NCBI GenBank assembly: GCA_963724015.1
Contig: CAVRTM010000011.1
Coordinates: 62,001 to 126,000, forward strand
Reading direction: 5' to 3'
DNA: 64,000 bases
DNA from: CAVRTM01 sp963724015
Lineage (GTDB): Bacteria; Actinomycetota; Actinomycetes; Actinomycetales; Dermatophilaceae
Positions 39,133 through 49,109 of this stretch are shown here, one piece after another; within the stretch, counting starts at the first letter, position 1; the number at the start of each line of letters is the position of its first letter. Made by a program: the position numbers and the translations under genes. The notes under the pieces are model-generated. The model was not told the DNA's origin. It did no database searches and saw only the letters and a program-made list of their open reading frames with translations.

Positions 39133-40323
39133 ATGGCACCGTTCCTCGACGAGTCGCTGCATCGACGACCCGGACAGCATCGCCGCCCGCGACACCGGCG
39201 AGACGCTGCGGGCCCTGGCCACCGCGGGGGCGCAGGTGCGCGAGGCGATCACCCTCTCCGCCGAGGCGCACATCGACCGCGTGGCCGGCGGCGAGCGGCC
39301 ACGGTCGGTGCTGGTCGCCTCGCTCGGCGGGTCGCGCCGTCGTCGCCGACGTCCTGGAGCTGCTGGCCGAGCCGGGCTCGCCGGTGCCGGTCAGCGTGCG
39401 GCGCAACCTGCCGCTGCCGGGCTGGGTCGGGCCGCTGGACCTCGTCGTCGCCGTCTCGCTGTCCGGGCGCGCCCGGGGGCCGGTGGCGGTCGCCGCCGAG
39501 GCGGCCCGCCGCGGGGCGTCCCTGCTGACCGTCGGTGCGGCCGACTCGCCGCTGGCCGACATCTGCGCCCGCGCCCGGGGCGTCCACATCGACGTGGGCC
39601 GCGGGCGGTCCTCCTCCCGCACGCTCGCTGTGGTCGCTGCTCACCCCGGTGATGCTGGCGGCCGACGCCCTCGGCCTGGTCGAGGCCGGCGAGCAGGTGC
39701 TCTACGACACCGCCGACCGCCTCGACCTGCATGCCGAGGCCTGCCGGCCCCGCTCGGAGTCCTTCGTCAACCCCGCCAAGATCCTCGCCATCTCGCTGGC
39801 CGACTCCATCCCGGTGGTGCTGGGGGACGGGCCCGCTGAACGGCGTCGCCGCGGTCCGGGCCGCCTCGATGCTGGCGCGGACCGCCCGCATGCCGGCGAC
39901 GTACGGCGAGCTGCCCGACGCCGCCTCGCAGATCGTGGCGACGTTCGACGGGCCGTTCACGGCGGGCGGCGGCCGCGGCGCGGGCCGGCGCGAGCCGGCG
40001 GCGGACATCTTCGCCGACCCGTTCCTCGACGGGCCGGCCCAGCCCCGGCTCGGCCTGCTGATGCTGCGCGACGCGCCGGTCACGCCGGTCGACCCAGGAG
40101 AGCGAGGACCAGGAGGCGTTCACCGACGCCGTCGTGCAGACCGCCTCGGACGCCGGCGCTGCGCGTGGCCACCGTCGTGGCGGAGCCCGGTCACCCGCTG
40201 GTGCGGCTCGCCGGCCAGATCGCCCAGACCGACTTCGCGGCGACCTACCTCGCGATCGGGCTCGGCCTGGACCCCTCGATGTCCCCGCACGTCGCCGACC
40301 TGCGCGACCGCACCCACCGCTGA
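39133..40323 (+). CDS. SIS-domain protein, bifunctional phosphoglucose/phosphomannose isomerase-like (Rv3256c type), six frameshifts
   Basis: About 395 residues. The first sugar-isomerase domain contains VLVASLGGS and LDLVVAVSLSGRARGP, the serine-rich phosphate site, and the second contains SIPVVLGDGPLNGVAAVRA and RLAGQIAQTDFAATYLAIGLGLDP near the C-terminus. The family supplies mannose 6-phosphate next to phosphomannomutase. In the mycobacterial block manA follows, but no manA is present here, so this protein may be the only local source of mannose 6-phosphate. Extra bases near 39160, 39335, 39628, 39833, 40098 and 40160 break the frame. Confidence 0.75.
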
Positions 40324-40334
40324 CCCGGCCCTCC

Positions 40335-40387
40335 CGCAAACCTGGGGGTTCTGCACGGGTCCGCCCGCGAACCTGGGGGTTCTGCGC
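40335..40387 (+). repeat. Two copies of a 22-bp repeat (GCRAACCTGGNGGTTCTGC type)
   Basis: Copies at 40335-40356 and 40366-40387, starts 31 bp apart, fill the gap between the SIS gene and the convergent diesterase gene. Each contains the inverted core AACC-N4-GGTT. Three more copies in the opposite orientation lie at 41542-41626 on the other side of the diesterase gene. Confidence 0.75.
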
Positions 40388-40392
40388 GACGG

Positions 40393-41487
40393 TCAGCGAG
40401 CGGCGTACCGGGTCGGCAGCGGCAGCCCTCGCTCCTGCAGGACCCGGCGCAGCCGGTCGGGGTAGTTCGTGATGAGGCCGTCGACGCCGTCGGCGATCAT
40501 CGCCCGCATCGTGGCCTCGTCGTCCACCGTCCACGGGATGACCTTGATCCCCAGCCGGTGGGCGCTGCGGACCATGGCGGCGGTGACGTAGGGGCGGTAC
40601 GACGGGTCGTCCACCGTGCTGCTCGAGGGGCTGCCGTGCACCGGGGAGACGGCCTCGGCGCCGAACGAGCTCGCGGCCCGGACCACGTCGCCGCCGAAGT
40701 CGTCGATGTCGATGCCGCCGAGCCACGGTGACGCCCCCGGCCGGCCCACCTCGAGGTTCTTCCGGTCGGTGAGCGCCACGAGCGGCAGACCGGGCGAGAC
40801 CTTCTTCATCAGCATGAGCGAACCCCAGTCGAAGGACTCGATGCTGACCCGGTCGCCGACCCCGGCAGCCCTGATGTCGGCGGCCAGCACCCGCACGAAC
40901 TGCTTCGCCGACGCGGTCTCCGACGGGGCGTCGGCGGAGATCTTGGTCTCGATGTTGAACCGGACCGAGTCCGCGGAGCGGGACCGCGCGAGCGCGAAGA
41001 CCTCGGACAGCAGCGGCATCCGTGCGCCGGGGGAGGCCTTCTGCCGGGGAAAGGATGGCAGCGTGCGGCTGCCGCAGTCGAGGGTCCTCAGCTGGGCGAG
41101 GCGCAGGGTGTTCACGTGCTTGCCGACATACGGGTATGCCGGGTCGCCGGGCGTGGCCGGCGCGGTGTCGCGGCACTTGCGCCCGTCCACCGTGGGGTCG
41201 TGCGTCACCACGGCCCGGCCGTCGCGGGTGATCTGGGTGTCGAGCTCCAGCGTGGTGACGCCCAGGTCCAGCGCGTGGCCGAACGCCGCGAGGGTGGACT
41301 CCACGGTCAGGCCGGCACCACCGCGGTGGGCCTCGAGGTCGAAGGTGCGGGGCGCGTCAGCGACGGGAGCCGAGGCGCGGGGCGTCGCGGTGCCGCCGCC
41401 GCACGCAGCCAGGCCGAGGACCAGGCCGCAGGCGCCGAGCAGCACGGGGAAGCGGCGACGGGGACGGGGCCGGTGATGGGAGGACAC
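40393..41487 (-). CDS. Glycerophosphodiester phosphodiesterase lipoprotein
   Basis: 364 residues from GTG 41487. An Arg-rich n-region and hydrophobic segment end in the lipobox GLAACGG. A GDPD TIM-barrel follows with EAHRGGAGLTVESTLAAF, the metal-binding TLELDTQITRDGRAVVTHD and, late, IPWTVDDEATMRAMIADGVDGLITNYPDRL. The enzyme hydrolyses glycerophosphodiesters, possibly teichoic-acid or phospholipid fragments, outside the cell. A longer frame to 41553 would start inside the 22-bp repeats, so I prefer 41487. The gene is bracketed by oppositely oriented repeats and interrupts the manB-ahcY order known from mycobacteria. Intact frame. Confidence 0.82.
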   Translation of the reverse strand: MSSHHRPRPRRRFPVLLGACGLVLGLAACGGGTATPRASAPVADAPRTFDLEAHRGGAGLTVESTLAAFGHALDLGVTTLELDTQITRDGRAVVTHDPTVDGRKCRDTAPATPGDPAYPYVGKHVNTLRLAQLRTLDCGSRTLPSFPRQKASPGARMPLLSEVFALARSRSADSVRFNIETKISADAPSETASAKQFVRVLAADIRAAGVGDRVSIESFDWGSLMLMKKVSPGLPLVALTDRKNLEVGRPGASPWLGGIDIDDFGGDVVRAASSFGAEAVSPVHGSPSSSTVDDPSYRPYVTAAMVRSAHRLGIKVIPWTVDDEATMRAMIADGVDGLITNYPDRLRRVLQERGLPLPTRYAAR

Positions 41488-41541
41488 GGGGAGGAGTGTC
41501 GCAAGCCGCCGGCGAAGCGGGGGCAGCGGCTGTGGTGGGCC

Positions 41542-41626
41542 GTGCAGAACCACCAGGTTTGCGGGGTCGGCGCGGTGCAGAACCGCCAGGTTCGCGGGGT
41601 GGCGGGGCAGAACCGCCAGGTCTGCG
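41542..41626 (-). repeat. Three copies of the 22-bp repeat, opposite orientation
   Basis: Copies at 41542-41563, 41575-41596 and 41605-41626, starts 33 and 30 bp apart, same unit as at 40335-40387 read on the other strand (GCAGAACCNCCAGGTTYGC). They lie between the divergent starts of the diesterase gene and mtr, ending 25 bp before the mtr -10 box. The gaps of 8-11 bp are far too short for CRISPR spacers. Confidence 0.75.
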
Positions 41627-41650
41627 CGTGGGCGAGGGGGAGGGACGCTC

Positions 41651-41656
41651 TAGGTT
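41651..41656 (+). promoter_or_regulatory. Leaderless -10 box of mtr
   Basis: TAGGTT with exactly 7 bases to the ATG at 41664. Confidence 0.5.
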
Positions 41657-41663
41657 GGACCGC

Positions 41664-43066
41664 ATGGCGCACTTCGACCTCGCGATCATCGGGACCGGCT
41701 CCGGCAACTCCCTCGTCACGCCGGACTTCGAGGACAAGCAGGTCGCCATCATCGAGGGCGGCACGTTCGGCGGCACCTGCCTGAACGTCGGCTGCATCCC
41801 CACCAAGATGTTCGTCTACGCCGCCGACGTCGCCCACGCCATCACCACCAGCTCCCGCTTCGGCATCGACGCCACCCTGGACGGCGTGCGCTGGAAGGAC
41901 ATCCGCGACCGCGTCTTCGGCCGGATCGACCCCATCTCGCGCAGCGGCCAGGACTACCGGGCCCATGGCGAGCAACACGACCGTGTTCCTCGGCCACGCC
42001 CGGTTCAGCGGGCCCGCGGGCCCTGGAGGTCTCGACCGGCGACAGCCTCACCGCCGACCAGGTGGTCATCGCCACCGGCAGCCACCCCGTGGTCCCCGCC
42101 GTCATCAGCCGGTCCGGCGTCCCGTTCCACACCTCCGACACCGTCATGCGGATCGAGGAGCTGCCCGGCGCGGATGGTCATCCTCGGCGGCGGCTACATC
42201 GCAGCCGAGTTCGCGCACGTCTTCTCCGCGCTGGGGGTGCACGTCACCCTCGTCGTCCGCGGCACCCGGCTGCTGCGCCAGCTCGACTCCGAGATCAGCG
42301 ACCGCTTCACCGAGATCGCGGCCGCCCGGTGGGACGTCCGGCTCGGCAGCGACGGTGGTCCGCGCGACCGGCGACGACCTCGGCCGTCCGCCTGGACCTC
42401 GCCGACGGCAGCACCGTCGAGGCCGACCTCCTGCTGGTCGCCACCGGCCGGGAGCCGAACACCGCCGACCTGGGGCTGGCCGCGGCGGGGGTCGAGACCC
42501 ACGGCGACGGCCGGGTCGCCGTCGACTGCTTCGGCCGGACGAACGTCGAGGGGGTCTGGGCCCTCGGTGACGTCTCGTCGCCGTACCAGCTCAAGCACGT
42601 CGCCAACCAGGAGGCGCGCACCGTCGCGCACAACCTGGCCCACCCCGAGAGCCTGCGCGAGGTCGACCACCGGCACGTCCCCGCGGCGGTGTTCACCCAC
42701 CCGCAGATCGCCAGCGTGGGCTGGACCGAGGACGAGGTCCGCGCGCAGCGCGTCCCCTACGTGTGCGCCACGCAGGCGTACGGCGACACGGCGTACGGCT
42801 GGGCGATGGAGGACACCACCGGCATCTGCAAGCTGGTGGCCGACCCGCGGACCGGCCTGCTGCTGGGCGCGCACCTGATGGGGTCGCAGGCCTCGAGCCT
42901 GATCCAGCCGCTGATCCAGGGCATGTCGCTCGGGCAGACCGTCCGGGACATGGCCCGGGGCCAGTACTGGATCCACCCCGCGCTGTCCGAGGTGGTGGAG
43001 AACGCCCTGCTCAAGCTGGAGCTGGCCGAGGTCGAGGACCTGACGACGTACCCGCTCACGCCGTGA
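41664..43066 (+). CDS. mtr: Mycothione reductase, five frameshifts
   Basis: About 466 residues. The FAD loop is AIIGTGSGNSL, the redox-active disulfide GGTCLNVGCIPTKMFVYAADV and the NAD(P) loop ILGGGYIAAEFAHVF. The C-terminal dimer-interface motif is GQYWIHPALSEVVENALL. The GTGSGNS N-terminus and the cysteine motif followed by FVYAA match mycothione reductase rather than lipoamide dehydrogenase. It keeps mycothiol reduced with NADPH. Extra bases near 41957, 42018, 42173, 42352 and 42395 break the frame, but all motifs survive. Confidence 0.87.
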
Positions 43067-43094
43067 CGTCGTGGGCGACCGGCCCCGGCACCTC

Positions 43095-43100
43095 TAGGCT
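43095..43100 (+). promoter_or_regulatory. Leaderless -10 box of the cation-efflux gene
   Basis: TAGGCT with exactly 7 bases to the ATG at 43108, within the 41-b g ap after mtr. Confidence 0.5.
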
Positions 43101-43107
43101 TCCTCCC

Positions 43108-44077
43108 ATGTCCACCGAAGGCAGCACCAAGGCGATCGTGGCGGCGCTGGCGGCCAACCTCGGCATCGCGGTCACCAAGTTCGTGGCGTTCCTGCTGACC
43201 CAGTCCAGCTCGATGCTGGCCGAGTCGGTCCACTCGGTCGCCGACTCCGGCAACCAGGCGCTGCTGCTGCTCGGCGGCAAGCGCAGCCGGCGCGCGGCCA
43301 CGCCCGAGCACCCGTTCGGCTACGGCCGCGAGCGCTACGTCTACGCCTTCATCGTCTCGATCGTGCTGTTCAGCCTCGGTGGCCTGTTCGCGCTGTACGA
43401 GGCGTGGCACAAGATCCAGCACCCCGAGCCCATCACCGACTGGCAGTGGGTGCCGGTCGCCGTGCTGCTCGCGGCGATCGCGATGGAGGGCTACTCCTTC
43501 CGCACCGCGATCCGCGAGAGCAACCACACCCGGGGCACCCGCTCGTGGGTGAGCTTCGTGCGCACCGCGAAGGCGCCCGAGCTGCCGGTGGTGCTGCTGG
43601 AGGACTTCGCGGCGCTGCTCGGCCTCGTCTTCGCCCTGATCGGCGTCGGCCTGACCCTCGTGACCGGCAACGGCATCTGGGACGGCGTCGGCACCGCCTT
43701 CATCGGCGTGCTGCTGGTCGTGGTCGCCGTCGTGCTGGCGATCGAGATGAAGTCGCTGCTGCTGGGCGAGGCCGCCTCGGCCGAGCAGGTCCGTGCCATC
43801 ACGCCGGGCGCTCGTCGGCGACGGCGACACCGGCGTCGACAGCGTCATCCACCTGCGCACCATGCACCTGGGCCCGGAGGAGCTGCTCGTCGCCGCCAAG
43901 ATCGCGGTGGGCGCCAAGGACTACGGCCACGAGATCGCCGCCACCATCGACGCGGCCGAGCGCCGGGTGCGGGAGGCGTCGCCGGGCCTGACCGTGCTGC
44001 TCTACCTCGAGCCGGACATCGACCGCGGCGCCCACCGGCCGGAGAGCTGGGAGCACACGGTGCAGCCCGGCCGGTGA
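43108..44077 (+). CDS. Cation diffusion facilitator family transporter, one frameshift
   Basis: About 323 residues. Six membrane helices carry the metal-site motif ESVHSVADSGNQ (HxxxD) in helix 2 and VVLLEDFAALLG in helix 5. A cytoplasmic C-terminal domain (DTGVDSVIHLRTMHLGPEELLVAAKI) follows. The family exports Zn(II), Mn(II) or Fe(II) in exchange for protons; the metal cannot be told, and the unusual ED-A in helix 5 differs from the typical HxxxD of zinc exporters. An extra G near 43808 breaks the frame just before the C-terminal domain. Probably its own leaderless transcript. Confidence 0.8.
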
Positions 44078-44088
44078 GCGGGGCCCGG

Positions 44089-44094
44089 TAGACT
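44089..44094 (+). promoter_or_regulatory. ahcY -10 box
   Basis: TAGACT; a start near 44101 would give a leader of about 83 bases containing the hairpin at 44117-44153 and an AAGGAG ribosome site at 44170-44175, 8 bases before the ATG. Confidence 0.5.
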
Positions 44095-44116
44095 GGGCCC
44101 CTGCCGGCGTGGGTGA

Positions 44117-44153
44117 TGACCCGCGAAGTGCCCAGATGGGCTACGCCGGGTCA
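44117..44153 (+). ncRNA. Structured 5' leader element upstream of ahcY, possible cis-regulatory RNA
   Basis: A 37-base two-part stem. TGACCCGCG (44117-44125) pairs with CGC-C-GGGTCA (44144-44153, one bulged C). An internal loop AAGT/TA follows, then an inner 4-bp stem GCCC/GGGC closes an AGAT tetraloop. It lies between the -10 box and the ribosome site. It does not match the SAH or SAM riboswitch consensus I know. Whether it is conserved or regulatory is untested. Confidence 0.35.
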
Positions 44154-44183
44154 GCACACCGACTGATCCAAGGAGTTCTTTCC

Positions 44184-45626
<1,443 letters not shown>

Positions 45627-45667
45627 CCGACCCCGGTACGCCGCGCGGCCGGTCCGCGCGTCACCCA

Positions 45668-45708
45668 CAGGTACGCCGTCCGCTCTCCTGGAGCGGGCGG
45701 CGTACCTG
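45668..45708. terminator. Terminator hairpin 1 after ahcY
   Basis: An 18-pair stem (45668-45685 with 45691-45708, including one T-G wobble) and a 5-base loop, 41 bp after the ahcY stop. Confidence 0.7.
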
Positions 45709-45721
45709 CGTGTGGAAGCGA

Positions 45722-45759
45722 CGAGGGCGCCCTCTCCCGGTCGGGAGAGGGCGCCCTCG
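45722..45759. terminator. Terminator hairpin 2, before the gntP stop on the other strand
   Basis: A perfect 17-bp stem (45722-45738 with 45743-45759) and a GGTC tetraloop, 13 bp after hairpin 1 and 15 bp from the gntP stop. With hairpin 1 it isolates the two convergent operons. Confidence 0.75.
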
Positions 45760-45774
45760 AGGTGCTGGGACCGG

Positions 45775-47169
45775 TCAGACCACCAGGTTGAGCGCCAGCA
45801 CGAAGACCAGCCCGCTGACCGAGATCGCCGTCTCCATCAGCGACCACGACTTGATGGTCTGTCCGACGCTGAGGCCGAAGTACTCCTTGACCAGCCAGAA
45901 GCCGGCGTCGTTGACGTGGGAGAAGAACAGCGAGCCCGAGCCGATGGCGAGGACCAGCAGCGACGTCTCGCCGGTGCTCAGGTGGGTGACCAGCGGCGCG
46001 AGGATGCCGGAGGCCGTCACCGTGGCGACGGTGGCCGAGCCGGTGGCGAGGCGGATCAGGACCGCGACGAGCCAGGCGAGCAGCAGGACGGACAGGCCGC
46101 TGTTCTCCACCCAGGTGGCCACCAGGCCGCCGATGCCGGTGTCGACCAGGGTCTGCTTGAAGCCGCCACCGGCCGAGACGATGAGCAGGATGCCGGCGAT
46201 CGCGGGCAGCGACTGCTCGACCGACGTGGTCGTCGCGCGCAGGCCCATCCCGGCGCCACGGCCGAGGGTGAACATGGCGACGAAGACGGCGATGAGCAGG
46301 GCGATCAGCGGGGTGCCGAGGAAGTCGAACGTCGTCCGCAGGGCCGTGCCGTCGGTGGCGAAGATGTCGACGAGCGCCTTGCCCAGCATCAGGACGACGG
46401 GCAGCAGCACGGTGGCGACGGTGATGCCGAAGCCGGGGCGCAGCAGCCGGGCGTCGCCGCGGGCCTCGCCCTCGACCTCGGGCGCGGGGAGGTGCACCCA
46501 GCGGTCGGCGTACCGGGCGAACAGGGGACCGGCCAGGGCGACGGTGGGCACCGCCACCAGCACACCGAGCGCGAGGGTCAGGCCCAGGTTGGCCTTGAGG
46601 GCGTCGATGGCCACGAGCGGGCCGGGGTGCGGTGGCACCAGGCCGTGCATGGCCGACAGCCCCGCCAGGGCGGGGATGCCCACGCGGATGACGGACAGCT
46701 GGGCCCGGCGCGCCACCAGGAAGATGACCGGCATCAGCAGCACGAGGCCGATCTCGAAGAACATCGGCAGGCCGATGAGGGCGCCCACACCGGCCATGGC
46801 CCACGGCAGCGTCCGGGTGCTCGAGCGGCCGACGATGGTGTCGACGATCTGGTCGGCGCCACCGGAGTCCGCGAGGAGCTTGCCGAACATCGCGCCCAGC
46901 GCGATGAGGGTGCCGACACCCGCGGCGGTGCTGCCGAAGCCCTTGGTGAAGCTGTCCACCGCGCTGGTCATCGGCACGCCGGCGACGGCGGCGACGGCCA
47001 GCGAGCCGACCGTCAGGCCGAGGAACGGGTGGACCTTGAACCTGGTGATCAGCAGGATGATCAGCGCGATGCCGACCAGGGCTGCGGGCACCAGGCGCGC
47101 GGCGGGGATGGCCGGTGTGTCGGCGGTCACGACCGCGGACTGCGCGAGCGTGAGCAGGGATGGACTCAT
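45775..47169 (-). CDS. gntP: GntP family gluconate:proton symporter
   Basis: 464 residues, about 12-14 membrane helices, with family motifs ALGAMFGKLLADSGGAD, GLSAMHGLVPPHPGPL, GRGAGMGLRATTTSVEQSLPAIAGI and GSLFFSHVNDAGFWLVKEYFGL. It imports gluconate or a related sugar acid. The ATG overlaps the gluconokinase stop (ATGA), so it is translated with that gene, and the FadR-type regulator is divergent. With the local kinase degenerate, imported gluconate must be phosphorylated by another enzyme, or the true substrate is a different acid. Intact frame. Confidence 0.88.
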   Translation of the reverse strand: MSPSLLTLAQSAVVTADTPAIPAARLVPAALVGIALIILLITRFKVHPFLGLTVGSLAVAAVAGVPMTSAVDSFTKGFGSTAAGVGTLIALGAMFGKLLADSGGADQIVDTIVGRSSTRTLPWAMAGVGALIGLPMFFEIGLVLLMPVIFLVARRAQLSVIRVGIPALAGLSAMHGLVPPHPGPLVAIDALKANLGLTLALGVLVAVPTVALAGPLFARYADRWVHLPAPEVEGEARGDARLLRPGFGITVATVLLPVVLMLGKALVDIFATDGTALRTTFDFLGTPLIALLIAVFVAMFTLGRGAGMGLRATTTSVEQSLPAIAGILLIVSAGGGFKQTLVDTGIGGLVATWVENSGLSVLLLAWLVAVLIRLATGSATVATVTASGILAPLVTHLSTGETSLLVLAIGSGSLFFSHVNDAGFWLVKEYFGLSVGQTIKSWSLMETAISVSGLVFVLALNLVV

Positions 47170-47536
47170 GGGGCGACTCCAGGGACGGCGGCCCGGGCGG
47201 TGGTGCCCGCGACCGTGGGGTGGGTGTGGGGCAAGCGGTCAGGAGCTGCTCGACGATCTGCGCCACCGGCAGGCCCAGGTCGAGCGAGAGACCGGGTTCG
47301 TCGTCCTGCAGCGCGAGCCACGCGCCGATGAGCTGCAGCCAGGGGCGGCGGTCGTCGTCGTCGTCGAGCGGGGTGCCGGCGGCCATCCTGGCGATGTTGG
47401 ACGCGGGGTGGAGGTCGTCGCCGTCGGCGAACGGCAGGTCGAGCTGCCGGGCGATCGCCTCACCCACGGTGGACGTGCCGCAGCCGGTGACGCCCATGAC
47501 GACGATCAGCGGCGGGAAAGGTGGCGTCTGGATCAC
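47166..47536 (-). pseudogene. Degenerate gluconokinase: internal deletion and altered Walker A
   Basis: About 123 residues against ~165-175 in normal gluconokinases. The N-terminus is recognisable (VVMGVTGCGTSTVGEA, DGDDLHPASNIARMAAGTPL, WLQLIGAWLA), and so is the C-terminus (QDDEPGLSLDLGLPVAQIVEQLLTA). The middle, which holds the second nucleotide-handling and gluconate-binding segments, is missing with no trace. The Walker A lysine is threonine (GCGTST for GCGKST). A missing T near 47240 also shifts the last ~25 residues, after which the frame ends in an ATGA overlap with gntP. Catalysis looks impossible. GTG 47536 has a GAGGAG site. It could be a dead remnant kept for translational coupling. 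Confidence 0.7.
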
Positions 47537-47666
47537 GCTGGCCGTCTCCTCACAGCACGACAGCCGGCACCGTTGCCGACTGGACCTCGACGAGGGTGAC
47601 GCATTTCGTCCGCTTTAACAAGCGGCAACATCCCATTGATCTGATTTTTATGTCCGGCCGTCCCGT

Positions 47667-47679
47667 CACACGTCGTGTG
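47667..47679. promoter_or_regulatory. Palindromic operator candidate of the gnt locus
   Basis: A perfect inverted repeat CACACG-T-CGTGTG 13 bp before the regulator ATG, in the AT-richer divergent region 47590-47680. It is a plausible binding site for the FadR-type regulator next to it. Confidence 0.4.
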
Positions 47680-47692
47680 CGACGATCTGTGG

Positions 47693-48412
47693 ATGGCGGA
47701 AACCGCACAGAGCGGCTCAGTGGGGCTGCACCGCGACGTCCTCGACCGGCTCGGGGCGTCCATCGTGTCGGGGGAGGGGGCGCCCGGGAGCGTGCTGCGC
47801 ATCGAGCAGCTCGAGGACCGCTATGCCGTCTCCCGGTCCGTCGTGCGGGAGGCCATCCGGGTGCTGGAGTCGATGGGCCTGGTCGAGAGCCGGCGTCGGG
47901 TCGGCGTCACCGTCCGGCCCCGGGCGTCGTGGAACGTCTTCGACCCCCGCATCATCCGCTGGCGCCTCGACGGCGCCGACCGCGAGGGGCAGCTGCTCTC
48001 GCTGAGCCAGCTGCGGCAGGGCGTCGAGCCGGTCGCGGCCGGGCTGGCGGCGGCTCACGCCACCCCCGAGCAGTGCGGCGAGCTGACCGGGGCGGTGATG
48101 CAGATGTCGGTGCAGGCCAAGGCCGGCGACCTGGAGGCCTACCTCGAGGCCGACGTGGCGTTCCACCGGACCCTGCTGCAGGCGTCCGGCAACGAGATGC
48201 TGGCCGCCCTCACCACGGTGGTGGCCGAGGTCCTCGCCGGTCGGACCCACCACGACCTGATGCCGGCCCGGCCCAACCCCGTGGCCATCCGGCTGCACGG
48301 CGACGTGGCCTGCGCGGTGCAGGCCGGTGACGCGGACGCCGCCGCGACGGCCATGCGCGCCATCATCGACGAGGCCACGACGGCGATGAGCTCGGTGACC
48401 GCCCCGTCCTGA
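47693..48412 (+). CDS. FadR/GntR-family (FCD domain) transcriptional regulator
   Basis: 239 residues. The N-terminal winged helix is LGASIVSGEGAPGSVLRIEQLEDRYAVSRSVVREAIRVL. The all-helical FCD ligand domain has the metal-site pattern: D and H in ADVAFHRTLLQASGNEML, then H in RLHGDVACAVQAGDADAA. Members next to gntP usually sense gluconate or its phosphate and repress the transport operon. The ATG at 47693 has a perfect palindrome just upstream, fitting autoregulation. Intact frame. Confidence 0.85.
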   Translation: MAETAQSGSVGLHRDVLDRLGASIVSGEGAPGSVLRIEQLEDRYAVSRSVVREAIRVLESMGLVESRRRVGVTVRPRASWNVFDPRIIRWRLDGADREGQLLSLSQLRQGVEPVAAGLAAAHATPEQCGELTGAVMQMSVQAKAGDLEAYLEADVAFHRTLLQASGNEMLAALTTVVAEVLAGRTHHDLMPARPNPVAIRLHGDVACAVQAGDADAAATAMRAIIDEATTAMSSVTAPS

Positions 48413-48535
48413 GCCGGCGGCATCGACCGAACGGCCGAGGGCGTGGTCCCACCTACGGTCGGAGATGTCCCGATCGACCCGCAGGCGGCCCCGTCGGCGA
48501 CGTACGTTCGCCGGCGAGGGAAGGGACGTCCGGCG

Positions 48536-49109
48536 ATGCGCGGAGCACCTCGGCGCCTGCGCCGCAGGGCTGATCGGGAGCACGGTGCGGTGGCGGTGGA
48601 GACCGCGCTGGTGGCCGTGCTGCTGTGCACCCTGCTGTTCGGCATCATCGAGTGCTCGCTGCTGATGAAGGACTGGCTGGCCGTGTCCGCCTCGGCCCGC
48701 GCCGGCGCCCGGATGGCCGCCTCCGAGCCGCGCTCGACCGGCTTCGCCCAGGACGCGGCCAACCAGGTCGCGCAACAGCGTCTCCGACCTCGACATGTCG
48801 CGGTTCAAGGAGCTGTGGGTCTACAAGGCGGACGCTGCCGGCACGCCGGGGTCCCCGTCGTTCGCCAGCTGCGCGACAGCCTGCGTCCACTTCACCTGGA
48901 GCAACGGGCAGTTCGTCAAGGGAAGCGACACCTACTCGGCGTCGAGCCAGAACGCCTGCGCGGGTGACCCGGCGAACGACAGCATCGGCGTCTACCTCAA
49001 GGTGACGCACCGGCCGCTGACCGGTTGGCTGTTCGGCGACCAGACGATCGCCGAGTCGACGGTCATGCGGGTCGAGCCGGTGACCACGACCGGGGCGTGC
49101 AAGCCATGA
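48536..49109 (+). CDS. TadE-like minor pilin/pseudopilin, one frameshift
   Basis: About 190 residues. A basic N-terminal leader ends in EHGAVAVETALVAVLLCTLLFGIIE, the TadE pattern: glycine before the prepilin-peptidase cut, a conserved Glu and one long hydrophobic helix. SASARAGARMAA follows, as in TadE proteins. The external part has two cysteines in FASCATAC. Minor pilins of this kind help assemble Flp pili. The ATG follows GAAGGGA. An extra C near 48776 breaks the frame. It overlaps the next gene by ATGA. Confidence 0.8.

Noticed and set aside
41488..41553. 22-residue longer N-terminus for the diesterase lipoprotein
   Set aside because: It would be encoded by a copy of the 22-bp intergenic repeat and would put a non-signal-like segment before the signal peptide.
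40335..41626. CRISPR array
   Set aside because: Repeat units are 22 bp but gaps are only 8-11 bp, there are two to three units per cluster and no cas genes.
44102..44183. SAH or SAM riboswitch call for the ahcY leader
   Set aside because: The fold lacks the known consensus of those classes; reported only as an unassigned structured leader.
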